This document shows, one piece after another, positions 54,033 through 62,367 of a stretch of 64,000 nucleotides of DNA; positions within the stretch are counted from its first letter, which is position 1; every line of letters begins with the position of its first letter. The DNA is from Streptomyces guryensis (GTDB lineage Bacteria > Actinomycetota > Actinomycetes > Streptomycetales > Streptomycetaceae), in NCBI RefSeq assembly GCF_021261325.1, contig NZ_JAJSBI010000007.1, forward strand, positions 1 to 64,000, given 5' to 3'. The position numbers and the translations under genes were made by a program. The notes below the pieces were generated by a model. The model saw nothing but the letters and a program-made list of their open reading frames with translations, had not been told where the DNA came from and did not search any database.

Positions 54033-54319
54033 CGACCGTTTTCCCGTGCCGTGCGGATTTCGGCGACGGCCGCGGCGACGGCAGAGTCGAAGTCGGGGTC
54101 CTGACGTGCGGCGACCCGGCCGCGGAACTCCTCGACGAGGCGGACGACCCCGGAGAGATCCGCGGGATCGGCATGGTTGATCTCACGGGCCAGCTCGGCC
54201 TCGAAGTCGTCTGCGTCGCCGGGGAAGCCGTAGCCCATGGTCAGGGCGGCGCGGAGCTCCCCGATGGTGCGCATGGGGGGGAGGTGGGGGTGGCCGGACT
54301 CTGCCGGTTGCGTGGTCAT
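54029..54319 (-). CDS. Hypothetical 96-residue protein
   Basis: ATG 54319 follows AAGGGAG. The sequence is acidic and helical (PPMRTIGELRAALTMGYGFPGDADDFEAELAREI, DPADLSGVVRLVEEFRGRVAA). It overlaps the 104-residue gene. It looks like a small regulatory or partner protein; I recognise no family. A toxin-antitoxin relation of the pair cannot be excluded or supported. Confidence 0.65.
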   Translation of the reverse strand: MTTQPAESGHPHLPPMRTIGELRAALTMGYGFPGDADDFEAELAREINHADPADLSGVVRLVEEFRGRVAARQDPDFDSAVAAAVAEIRTARENGR

Positions 54320-54414
54320 GGCGTCGGCTCCCTTTCGCAGTGTCGCTTTCACCGTACCCGGACGATTCCGCGACCGGCTCCGGCTTCCGCACCGCGTTCG
54401 TCGTGGTGGCCGGC

Positions 54415-54615
54415 TCACACCGCGGCCAGTTCGCACCACACGTACTTGCCGCGGTTGCCGTTTCTGGACTGCGGCTGCCAGCCCCATACGTCGGCGCAGG
54501 CGCGGACCAGGGCGAGGCCGCGGCTGTTCTCGGCGTCGGCGAGGCGGTCCAGCGGTCGCGGCGGCTCCGGCGGCTCGGGGTCCGCGTCCCACGCGCCGAG
54601 GCGGAGTGTTCCTGG
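54415..54615 (-). pseudogene. ATP-binding anti-sigma-factor-like protein, C-terminal fragment
   Basis: The frame ending at 54415 encodes LRLGAWDADPEP, then AENSRGLALVRACADVWGW, then GKYVWCEL. This is the end of RsbW-like HATPase_c_2 proteins common in Streptomyces. The N-terminal N-box part is missing: homology stops near 54615, head to head with a DUF397 fragment. It is a deletion remnant. Confidence 0.75.
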
Positions 54616-54627
54616 CGGCGACCGACG

Positions 54628-54744
54628 GACGTCCGCGACTCCAAGGCCCCCGCCCGCGCCACCCTCTCCTTCCCGCCCGCCGCCTTCGCCGCCCTCATCG
54701 ACCACCTGAAGGGCCACCCCGCACGGAACAGCGAACCACGCTGA
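54628..54744 (+). pseudogene. DUF397 protein, C-terminal fragment
   Basis: The plus-strand frame reads DVRDSKAPARATLSFPPAAF and then AALIDHLKG before TGA 54742. This is the second half of DUF397 proteins. The SSYS-type N-terminal half is absent. DUF397 genes normally follow an XRE regulator divergent from an ATP-binding anti-sigma gene. Here the middle of such a locus has been deleted. Confidence 0.75.
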
Positions 54745-54820
54745 TCCGGGCCCCCTGGTCTGCCATGTCCGTGACATGGCTACGATTGGCCGACTTCGGG
54801 GGTCAGAGGGGGACTTGAGC

Positions 54821-56407
54821 ATGATGGTGCGACGGAGATCGCTCGCTTTCGTCGGTGTGGCCGCGCTGGTGCCGCTGGTCGCTTCCGGTGCTTTCGCCGC
54901 TTCCGCGCAGGCGGCGTCGGCCTCGCTGGCCGTCACCACGCTGGGGCGGCACGGCGCCAAGGTCTCGACGACGGTCAGTGTCGTCGCCGTGCCGTCCGGG
55001 CAGACGTACAGCGTGAAGTCCGGCAAGCGGATCAGCCTGCCGGCGGGACGCTACATCGCGATGACCGACATCTGGGAGCAGGGCACGGAGGGTCTGGGCA
55101 CCGACACCATCGGCGCGCAGGTCGTACAGGTCTCGGGCAGCAAGTCGGTGACGCTCGACGCGCGCAAGGGCAAGGCCGTCAAGGTGTCGCTCGACACGCC
55201 CGCCGACGTGACCGAGCCGCCGCGGATCATGGCGCAGGTGTGCGCCGCCACCGTCAGCAACATGCCCTCCGCCTTCCGTGCGGGCGGCTGGAACGACGAG
55301 GGGGCCCTCTACGCCATCCCGAACTCGTCCCGGCTGCTGCAGTTCGGGTATCTGGCGCAGTGGTCGGGGAACGACAGCTACGTCGCCGCTAAGAACACGA
55401 CGGGTATTCCGGCCGCGCCCGGTGGGTCGTTCAAGCGGTCGGGTCTGGCGACGATGCGCTTCTCGGTACGCAGCGGTACACAGATGGCCGGTCAGAACGA
55501 CACCGCGCTCCAGGCGCAGCCGAAGACCGACGACTGCACGACCGACCTGATGGCCACGGTCCGCGACGACAACGCGCCGTACAGCGCCACCGTCCATGTG
55601 ACGCCCGGGACCTGGCAGCCGCGTGACGACATCATCGCGAGCAACGGCGACGACGTCGGCGGCGGCTTCCCGAAGGTCAGGACGCTGAAGGCGGGGCAGA
55701 GCTTCACCCAGTCCTTCGGGCGGGCCGTGTGGAGTCCGATGCACTATCTGCCGTTGCTCGGGCGGAAGTCCGTCACCTTCCTTCCGGACGCCCTGATCGG
55801 CGACCCCGACGTCGGCGTCAACGGGGCCGACCCGACGAAGGAGACGGTGGTCCTGTCCAAGGGAAGCACCACCGTCAAGAAGCAGACCCTGACCAACTGG
55901 GGCACGGGCGACGCCGAGTTCTCCGCGGGTATCCGCTCGGCCGGCTGGTACCGCCTGACCGTCGACGCCCATCGCTACCGTCCGGGCATCACCTTCCCCG
56001 CCGGCATGCTGTCGTCGCGCGCGACCCTCGACTGGTATTTCAAGGTGGCCGACCCGGCCGCGTCGGTCGTCGCCCCCGTCTTCCTGACCCGTTTCCTGCC
56101 CACCGGGCTGAACAGCCACAACCAGGCCGCGGCCAACGGCACCACGACGGTCGACGTGAGTGCCGGGCGGGGGTCCCAGGGGCCGGATGTGCGGTTCACC
56201 AATGTGACCGCCAAGTCCGTCCGGGTCTGGTCGTCCGCCGACGGCGGCAGGACCTGGCAGGCGGCGACCGTCAAGCACGTCGGCTCGACCTGGCAGGCGT
56301 CCGTCCACAACCCCGCCTCCGGCGCTGTCGCCCTGCGCTCCGAGGTGACCGACTCCGCCGGGGACCGCTCGGTGGAGACGGTGTACGGGGCGTACGGCGT
56401 CGGCTGA
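54821..56407 (+). CDS. Large secreted protein of unknown function
   Basis: The 528-residue product starts at ATG 54821, behind GAGGGGG, with a signal peptide (RRRSLAFVGVAALVPLVASGAFAASAQAA). The mature part is beta-rich, without cell-wall sorting or membrane anchors. Segments such as VSVVAVPSGQTYSVKSGKRISLPAGRYIAMTDI and SVRVWSSADGGRTWQAATV suggest repeated beta-sandwich domains. I do not recognise a catalytic family. It is monocistronic, and secretion is clear. Confidence 0.78.
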   Translation: MMVRRRSLAFVGVAALVPLVASGAFAASAQAASASLAVTTLGRHGAKVSTTVSVVAVPSGQTYSVKSGKRISLPAGRYIAMTDIWEQGTEGLGTDTIGAQVVQVSGSKSVTLDARKGKAVKVSLDTPADVTEPPRIMAQVCAATVSNMPSAFRAGGWNDEGALYAIPNSSRLLQFGYLAQWSGNDSYVAAKNTTGIPAAPGGSFKRSGLATMRFSVRSGTQMAGQNDTALQAQPKTDDCTTDLMATVRDDNAPYSATVHVTPGTWQPRDDIIASNGDDVGGGFPKVRTLKAGQSFTQSFGRAVWSPMHYLPLLGRKSVTFLPDALIGDPDVGVNGADPTKETVVLSKGSTTVKKQTLTNWGTGDAEFSAGIRSAGWYRLTVDAHRYRPGITFPAGMLSSRATLDWYFKVADPAASVVAPVFLTRFLPTGLNSHNQAAANGTTTVDVSAGRGSQGPDVRFTNVTAKSVRVWSSADGGRTWQAATVKHVGSTWQASVHNPASGAVALRSEVTDSAGDRSVETVYGAYGVG

Positions 56408-56494
56408 GGCCGCCCGCGCCCTCGCATGGTGCCGCCGTTGGCCGCCGGTGGAAAACCTGGTGGCCTCGGCGTACCACCTGAGTAGGGTCGGCAG

Positions 56495-56995
56495 ATGCCC
56501 GAGCTGAAACGGCTGCATGCCGGTCATGCCCCGGCGGTCCTGGCCTTCGAGCTGGCGAACCGCGCCTACTTCGCCGCCTCGATCTCCGACCGCGGCGACG
56601 ACTACTTCGAGCAGTTCACCGAGCGGTACGACGCGTTGCTGGCCGAGCAGGAGGCCGGCATCTGCGCCTTCCACGTGCTCGTCGCCGACGACGGCTCGGT
56701 GCTGGGAAGGTTCAACCTGGTCGACATCGAGGACCACAGTGCAGAGCTCGGCTACCGGGTCGCGCAGCATGTCGCAGGCCGGGGCGTGGCGACCGCGACC
56801 GTCCTGGAGCTGTGCCGGCAGGCGGCGGACCGGTACGGGCTGCGCACCCTGCGGGCGGCCACCACCCACCAGAACGTGGCGTCCCAGAAAGTGCTGACCA
56901 AGGCAGGGTTCGTCCCGGTCGGCCCGGCCGATCCGGCCCACGTCGGCGGCAAGCAGGGGACCTGGTACCAGCGCCACCTCGTGCCGGAGTGCTGA
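56495..56995 (+). CDS. GNAT family N-acetyltransferase (RimJ/RimL type)
   Basis: The 166-residue protein has the GNAT core: FHVLVADDGSVLGRFNLVDIED, AELGYRVAQHVAGRGVATATVLELC (acetyl-CoA loop) and LRAATTHQNVASQKVLTKAGFVPVG. It likely acetylates a protein N terminus or a small amine. TAGGGT at 56483-56488 lies 7 bases from the ATG, which suits a -10 box of a leaderless transcript. Confidence 0.88.
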   Translation: MPELKRLHAGHAPAVLAFELANRAYFAASISDRGDDYFEQFTERYDALLAEQEAGICAFHVLVADDGSVLGRFNLVDIEDHSAELGYRVAQHVAGRGVATATVLELCRQAADRYGLRTLRAATTHQNVASQKVLTKAGFVPVGPADPAHVGGKQGTWYQRHLVPEC

Positions 56996-57037
56996 CATCC
57001 CTGGTCAGGCGGGTGGATACCGGGTTAGCGTCCGTCC

Positions 57038-58243
57038 ATGACCGCCTTCGACCCCTGGGACCCGGCGTTCCTCGCCGACCCCTGCCCCGCCTACGCCGCC
57101 TTGCGCGCCACGGGCCGCGTGCACTTCTACGAGCCCACGAACCAGTGGCTCGTCCCGCACCACGCGGACGTCTCCGCGCTGCTGCGCGACCGGCGGCTCG
57201 GGCGGACGTACCAGCACCGGTTCTCGCACGAGGACTTCGGGCGGACCGCGCCGCCCGCCGAACACGAGCCGTTCCGCACCCTCAACGACCACGGGATGCT
57301 GGACCTGGAGCCACCGGACCACACCCGGATCCGTCGGCTGGTGTCGAAGGCGTTCACGCCGCGGACGGTCGAGCGGCTGGGGCCGTACGTCAGCAATCTC
57401 GCCGGGGAACTGGTGGACCGTCTCGTCGAGAAGGGCGGCGGGGACCTGCTCGGCGATGTCGCCGAGCCGCTCCCGGTCGCCGTCATCGCCGAGATGCTGG
57501 GCATCCCCGAGGCCGACCGCGCCCCGCTCCGACCCTGGTCGGCCGACATCTGCGGGATGTACGAGCTGAACCCCTCCGAGGGCACGGCTCGCAAGGCCGT
57601 CCAGGCCTCGGTCGAGTTCTCCGACTACCTGCGCGAGCTGATCGTGGAGCGGCGCAAGGAGCCCGGCGACGACCTCATCTCCGGGCTCATCGCGGCCCAT
57701 GACGAGGGTGACCGCCTCACCGAGCAGGAGATGATCTCCACGGCCGTCCTGCTCCTCAACGCCGGCCACGAGGCGACCGTCAACGCCACGGTGAACGGCT
57801 GGTACGCCCTCTTCCGGAATCCGGAGCAGTTGGCCGCCCTGCGCGCGGACCGCTCCCTCGTCCCCACCGCCGTAGAAGAGCTCATGCGCTACGACACCCC
57901 GCTTCAGCTCTTCGAACGCTGGGTGCTGGACGAGATCGAGATCGACGGGACCGTCATCCCGCGCGGCGCCGAGATCGCCATGCTCTTCGGCTCCGCCAAC
58001 CACGACCCCGAGGTCTTCCAGACCCCCGGGAAACTCGACCTGACCCGCACGGACAACCCGCACATCTCCTTCTCCGCCGGCATCCACTACTGCATCGGCG
58101 CCCCACTGGCCCGTATCGAACTGGCGGCGTCGATGACGGCGCTGCTGGAACGGGCACCCACGCTGCACCTGGCGGCGGAGCCGGAGAGGAAGCCGAACTT
58201 CGTGATCCGGGGCCTGGAGGGGCTTCAGGTGGAGGTGGTCTGA
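57038..58243 (+). CDS. Cytochrome P450
   Basis: The 401-residue soluble P450 has the I-helix LLNAGHEATVNATVNGW, the ExxR region AVEELMRYDTPLQ, FERWVLDEIEIDG, FGSANHDPEVF, and the haem-binding FSAGIHYCIGAPLARIEL with its Cys ligand. It lacks a membrane anchor, as bacterial P450s do. No ferredoxin gene is adjacent and no biosynthetic cluster is evident, so the substrate is unknown. Confidence 0.93.
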   Translation: MTAFDPWDPAFLADPCPAYAALRATGRVHFYEPTNQWLVPHHADVSALLRDRRLGRTYQHRFSHEDFGRTAPPAEHEPFRTLNDHGMLDLEPPDHTRIRRLVSKAFTPRTVERLGPYVSNLAGELVDRLVEKGGGDLLGDVAEPLPVAVIAEMLGIPEADRAPLRPWSADICGMYELNPSEGTARKAVQASVEFSDYLRELIVERRKEPGDDLISGLIAAHDEGDRLTEQEMISTAVLLLNAGHEATVNATVNGWYALFRNPEQLAALRADRSLVPTAVEELMRYDTPLQLFERWVLDEIEIDGTVIPRGAEIAMLFGSANHDPEVFQTPGKLDLTRTDNPHISFSAGIHYCIGAPLARIELAASMTALLERAPTLHLAAEPERKPNFVIRGLEGLQVEVV

Positions 58244-58294
58244 GACGGGCACCACCAGTGCCCACCGCTCTGCTCCTCTTGCGCATGAATCGCG

Positions 58295-59893
58295 TCAGCT
58301 CGTCATGTCCCGCCGCCGCAGTCCCGCCAGCCCACCGGCCGTCAGCACCACCGCCAGCCCCAGCAGGACCAGCACCGGCCCCCAATCCATCCCCCCGCCC
58401 GGCAGCTTCGGCAGATGTCCGAAGGGGGACAGGTCGAGCACCGCCTGTGGAGCGTCCAGTGCCGGGCCCACCCAGCCGATCAGCAGCACCGCACCCGCGA
58501 CACCCCACGCCGCCATCGCCGCCCGCGGGACCACGCCGTGGAGCAGGACCGCCACCCCGCCGATCACCCACACCGCGGCCACCTGCACCAGGCACGCTCC
58601 GAGGATGGGGCCGACCTCCTTGCCGTAGCCGACGGCGAAGCCCAGCCCGGTGAGCAGCATGATCAGCACCGACCCTCCGAACGCGACCGCCAAGTGGCCG
58701 CAGGCCCACCGCATGCGCCCCACCGCATTCGCCAGCACCGGCTCCGCCCGCCCCGACGTCTCCTCGCCGTACAGCCTCAGCACGCTCGACACGACGTAGA
58801 GTGCCGCGATCAGGCCCATCATCCCGACCATCGAGGCCAGGAAGGCGTCCGTCAGACCACTCTGTCCGCCCATCCGCTCGAAGATCTTCCGCGCGTTCTC
58901 GTTGTTCCCGACCAGGTTCGTCACGCCGTCCGTCAGGCCGCCGTAGACGACGCCCACGACGAAGAAGGCGATCGACCAGCCGAAGACGCTGCCCCGTTGC
59001 AGCCGCCAGGCCAGCGCTCCCGCCGTGCCGAGGCGGCCGGAGGCCGGTCCCGGGCGGGTCGGCAGGAAGCTCATGCCGACATCCCTGCGGACGGCCAACC
59101 CGTAGGCCACTTGGGCCTGGAGCGCCACCGCCGCCGCGAACAGCAGCAGCACCCACCAGCGTTCGTCGGCGTACGGCCGCAGGTTCTCCAGCCAGCCGAG
59201 CGGGGAGAGCCAGGTCAGGGCCGACGAGCCGTCGTCCGTCGCCGCGTCGCCCGCGGCCCGGAGGACGAAGGCGGCGCCGAGCACCGCCGCCGTCAGGCCC
59301 CGGGCCAGCCGCGCGCTCTCCGTCAGCTGCGCGACGATCGCCGCCATCGTCGCGAAGACCATGCCGACCGCCGCGAGTCCGAGGCCGAGGGCCACCGCAC
59401 CGGAAGCCCCCTGGCTTGCCAGTCCTGCCGCGACCAGCAGTGCCAGTACGCCATTTGCGACCGCCGCCGCCAGCAGGGCCGCCGTCAGGGAGGCCCGGCG
59501 GCCCACCATCCCGGACGCCACCAGCTCCTGGCGGCCGCTCTCCTCCTCGTCCCGGGTGTGCCGTACGACGATCATCAGGCTCATCGCGGCGGCGAGCGCA
59601 CCCGCGTACACGCCGGCGCGCCAGGCCGTCAGTGCGCCGACGGAAGTGTCGAAGACGGGGCCGATCAGTGCGCGGAAGGAAGCGTTGGCCGCCACCTGGT
59701 GGATCAGGTCCGCGCGTTCGGCGGGTGAGCCGTAGAGGTTCTTGAGGGTGTTCGGCATGGAGAGGACCATCAGCGCGTTCACGCCGACCCAGACCGGGAT
59801 CATCAGCCGGTCGCGGCGGAGCGCGAAACGCAGCAGGGTTGCCGTACCGGCGAGTTGGCGGCTCGGCCCCGGTGCCGCGGCGAGCGCGGTCAT
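58295..59893 (-). CDS. ABC transporter permease (exporter of polyketide antibiotics type)
   Basis: The 532-residue membrane protein has about 12 hydrophobic segments. It begins with a [19 protein letters not shown] motif typical of Streptomyces ABC-2 exporter permeases annotated as polyketide or drug exporters. Its ATG overlaps the stop of the ATP-binding subunit gene by 4 bases. The substrate is unknown. Confidence 0.88.
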   Translation of the reverse strand: MTALAAAPGPSRQLAGTATLLRFALRRDRLMIPVWVGVNALMVLSMPNTLKNLYGSPAERADLIHQVAANASFRALIGPVFDTSVGALTAWRAGVYAGALAAAMSLMIVVRHTRDEEESGRQELVASGMVGRRASLTAALLAAAVANGVLALLVAAGLASQGASGAVALGLGLAAVGMVFATMAAIVAQLTESARLARGLTAAVLGAAFVLRAAGDAATDDGSSALTWLSPLGWLENLRPYADERWWVLLLFAAAVALQAQVAYGLAVRRDVGMSFLPTRPGPASGRLGTAGALAWRLQRGSVFGWSIAFFVVGVVYGGLTDGVTNLVGNNENARKIFERMGGQSGLTDAFLASMVGMMGLIAALYVVSSVLRLYGEETSGRAEPVLANAVGRMRWACGHLAVAFGGSVLIMLLTGLGFAVGYGKEVGPILGACLVQVAAVWVIGGVAVLLHGVVPRAAMAAWGVAGAVLLIGWVGPALDAPQAVLDLSPFGHLPKLPGGGMDWGPVLVLLGLAVVLTAGGLAGLRRRDMTS

Positions 59894-60786
59894 CGGGCCG
59901 CCGCCTCGTCCTGGTAGTGGCGCAGGAAGAGTTCCTCCAGGGTGGGTGGGGTCGAGGTCAGCGACCGTACGCCCGACTCGGTCAACTGCCGCAGCACAGC
60001 GTCGAGTTGGTCCGTGTCGACCTGTAGCCGCACCCGCCTTCCCCGTACGTCGAGGTCGTGGACGCCGGGCAGGTGCGCCAACCCGTTCGGGGGACCGGCG
60101 AGTTCGGCCGTCACGCTCGTCCGCGTCAGATGGCGCAGGTCGGCCAGCGAACCGCTCTCCACCGTGCGGCCCTGGCGGATGATGCTCACGCGGTCGCAGA
60201 GCTCCTCGACCTCGCTGAGGATGTGGGAGGAGAGCAGGATCGTCCGGCCCCGGTCCCGCTCCTCCTCCACGCAGCGCTGGAAGACCTCCTCCATCAGCGG
60301 GTCCAGGCCGGACGTCGGCTCGTCCAGGATCAGCAGGTCGACGTCGGAGGCGAGGGCGGCCACCAGGGCGACCTTCTGGCGGTTGCCCTTCGAGTACGTG
60401 CGGCCCTTCTTCGTGGGGTCCAGCTCGAAGCGTTCGACGAGGTCGGCCCGGCGGGCCGGGTCCAGGCCGCCGCGCAGGCGGCCGTAGAGGTCGATGACCT
60501 CACCGCCGGAGAGGTTGCGCCACAGGGTCACGTCCCCGGGGACGTACGCGATGCGGCGGTGCGCCTCCACCGCGTCCCGCCACGGGTCGAGGCCCAGCAC
60601 CCGCGCGGCGCCGGAGTCCGCGCGCAGCAGGCCGAGCAGGACGCGGATGGTGGTGGACTTGCCGGAGCCGTTCGGGCCGAGGAAGCCGTGCACCTCGCCG
60701 GTCTCGACCTCCAGGTCGAGGCCGGCGAGGGCGTGGGTGCGGCCGAAGGACTTGTGGAGGCCGGAGACGCTGATTGCCTTCGTCAT
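59890..60786 (-). CDS. ABC transporter ATP-binding protein
   Basis: The 298-residue ATPase has Walker [11 protein letters not shown], a signature loop [18 protein letters not shown], Walker [14 protein letters not shown] and an H-loop region [16 protein letters not shown]. It resembles DrrA-type drug-export ATPases. It pairs with the permease encoded immediately downstream. It is transcribed divergently from a GbsR/MarR-type regulator gene and separated from it by an 11-bp inverted repeat. Confidence 0.94.
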   Translation of the reverse strand: MTKAISVSGLHKSFGRTHALAGLDLEVETGEVHGFLGPNGSGKSTTIRVLLGLLRADSGAARVLGLDPWRDAVEAHRRIAYVPGDVTLWRNLSGGEVIDLYGRLRGGLDPARRADLVERFELDPTKKGRTYSKGNRQKVALVAALASDVDLLILDEPTSGLDPLMEEVFQRCVEEERDRGRTILLSSHILSEVEELCDRVSIIRQGRTVESGSLADLRHLTRTSVTAELAGPPNGLAHLPGVHDLDVRGRRVRLQVDTDQLDAVLRQLTESGVRSLTSTPPTLEELFLRHYQDEAAAR

Positions 60787-60797
60787 GGTTCAGAACG

Positions 60798-60836
60798 TAC
60801 GCTTCCTTCAGAAAATTGTGAAGTTAAGGAAGCGTA
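60798..60836. promoter_or_regulatory. Inverted-repeat operator between ABC exporter and its regulator
   Basis: TACGCTTCCTT (60798-60808) and AAGGAAGCGTA (60826-60836) form perfect 11-bp arms separated by 17 bases, in the AT-rich divergent promoter gap. TAGGGT at 60857-60862 is a likely -10 for the regulator gene. It is probably bound by the adjacent GbsR/MarR protein. Confidence 0.75.
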
Positions 60837-60869
60837 TAAAGCCTATGAAGCCCGGATAGGGTGGTGACC

Positions 60870-61367
60870 ATGGCGGAGTCGAAGGTGGTGGGGCGGGACC
60901 CGGAGGCGGTCTCCAGGTTCGTGGAGGGTTTCGCGGCTCAGCTGGTCGAGGCCGGGATGCAGCGGATGCCCGCCCGTGTCTTCGCCGCCCTGCTCTCCTC
61001 CGACGAGGGCTCGATGACCTCCGCCGAGCTGGGGGAGCAGCTGCAGATCAGCCCCGCGGCGGTCTCGGGGGCGGTGCGCTATCTGACCATGACGCACATG
61101 GTCTCGCGCGAGCGGGAACCCGGTTCGCGCCGGGAGCGCTACCGGGTGCACGGGGATCAGTGGTACGAGGCCCTCACCAACCGCGAGGCCCTCATCAAGC
61201 GGTGGGAGGGCGCCCTGCGGGAAGGTGTCAGCAGCCTGGGCGCCGACACCCCCGCAGGACGCCGCATGGCCGAGACACTCGCCTTCTTCGAGTTCGTCGA
61301 GAGCGAGGTCGCGGCCATGATGGAGCGGTGGCGGGTGCACAGGGAGAAGACCTTCGGGCAGGGCTGA
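60870..61367 (+). CDS. GbsR/MarR family transcriptional regulator
   Basis: The 165-residue protein (from ATG 60870; GTG 60864 or 60861 also possible) has a winged helix-turn-helix: MPARVFAALLSSDEGSMTSAELGEQLQISPAAVSGAVRYL, then MVSREREPGSRRERYRV as the wing. A C-terminal helical dimerisation part (RMAETLAFFEFVESEVAAMMERW) follows. Divergent from the ABC exporter genes, it likely represses them and itself at the palindrome between them. Confidence 0.9.
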   Translation: MAESKVVGRDPEAVSRFVEGFAAQLVEAGMQRMPARVFAALLSSDEGSMTSAELGEQLQISPAAVSGAVRYLTMTHMVSREREPGSRRERYRVHGDQWYEALTNREALIKRWEGALREGVSSLGADTPAGRRMAETLAFFEFVESEVAAMMERWRVHREKTFGQG

Positions 61368-61371
61368 CCCG

Positions 61372-61640
61372 GTCCCGTTGCAGCTGAGCCCGTACGCCGG
61401 CCCGCTCCCGAACCCGCCCACGCGAGTGAACACGATCCAGTCCGCGAGCTTGCCCGCGAACCCGAATCCGAACCTGCCCGTGAGCCCGAGCAGGAGTGTC
61501 TGCGCGAGCAGGCGCACCGGGCGGCTGAGGGAGCTGCCCCAGTTGCCACCACTGAAGGTCGTGCGTGTTGAGCAGCCTGAGGTGCTGTGCGAGGTGGCCG
61601 AGCCGGCCCCGGGCGCGTTTGGGGACCCCGAACGCACGCG
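61372..61640 (-). pseudogene. Fragment of a NACHT NTPase membrane domain
   Basis: On the minus strand, LGHLAQHLRLLNTHDLQWWQLG followed, after a frameshift, by SSLSRPVRLLAQTLLLGLTG and WIVFTRVGGFGSGPAYGL can be read. This parallels YLADHLKSRGQPDLEWWRLG and the following membrane segments of the NACHT gene at 62368. It is a frameshifted, truncated relic of a second NACHT-type gene. The gap from here to 61897 holds no other gene. It contains an AT-rich stretch at 61738-61785 that may carry the promoter of the next gene. Confidence 0.65.
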
Positions 61641-61897
61641 TCACTCGGCCCTGCGAGTGTCTCTGGAACAGCTACCGACGCGGCAGCGCCACCGACGGTT
61701 CCCGCGGATCCGCTTCGACTCCGGCGGGGCGGTCTTCTTGATGGTGTCAACAAACGTCTGTGTAAAGGAAGTTGATATGTGGTGAGGTTGTCGTGTCCCC
61801 GTGCGTGAGCGCTGCCGGGGACCGGGGACGACGGGACATCGTTATTCGTTCTACGCCCAGTGCGAGCCCTTGCGGTTCCCGAGTCCGGAGGATGTTC

Positions 61898-62326
61898 GTG
61901 GAAGCAGTTGCGGTTCAGTTGCTCATGGCCTTTGCCGGCAGTGCCGCGGGGGCGGCGGGACAGCAGACGTGGCAGTCGCTGCGTGCGCTGGTGCTGCGTC
62001 GCCCCGAGGGGGAGCCGGAAGGTGAGGGGGCGGGAGGAGAAGGCACCGGCGGGCTGGGCGAGTTGACAGCACTGGCCGAGGAGCCGGACAACGAGGAACG
62101 CGCTCACGCGTTGGCGCAGGCGCTGGCCGCGCGGGCCGGACGGGATCCCGGGTTCGCCCAGAGGCTGGCGGCGTGGCGACAGGAAGCCGAGGCGGCGGGG
62201 GGCGTGCGGACCGGCGCGGGCGATGTGCACAACGACTTCTCGGGCGATGCGCACGGGCCCGTCATCATGGGGCGGGACTTCCACGGACCTATCAATCTCG
62301 GCCCTGAGCGCTCCCCGGGAACGTAG
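61898..62326 (+). CDS. Small NLR-associated protein with C-terminal amyloid-signalling-like motif
   Basis: I choose GTG 61898 (142 residues), 6 bases after GGAGG; ATG 61892 touches that ribosome site. The N terminus (MEAVAVQLLMAFAGSAAGAAGQQTW) is a hydrophobic helix, followed by a Gly/Glu-rich linker and a helical part. The C terminus (109-136) has HNDFSGDAHGPVIMGRDFHG and ends PINLG. This resembles the BASS/RHIM-like motifs reported in 'Bell'-domain effectors encoded next to bacterial NLRs. The gene is convergent with a NACHT gene 41 bases away. Function is inferred. Confidence 0.7.
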   Translation: MEAVAVQLLMAFAGSAAGAAGQQTWQSLRALVLRRPEGEPEGEGAGGEGTGGLGELTALAEEPDNEERAHALAQALAARAGRDPGFAQRLAAWRQEAEAAGGVRTGAGDVHNDFSGDAHGPVIMGRDFHGPINLGPERSPGT

Positions 62327-62367
62327 GGGCCGTGGATTCGGATTCCCTCGGAGGGCCGGGCACCGCA

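Noticed and set aside
57038..60786. P450 plus ABC exporter as a biosynthetic gene cluster
   Set aside because: The genes are on opposite strands with separate regulators, and no core biosynthetic enzyme lies in the window.
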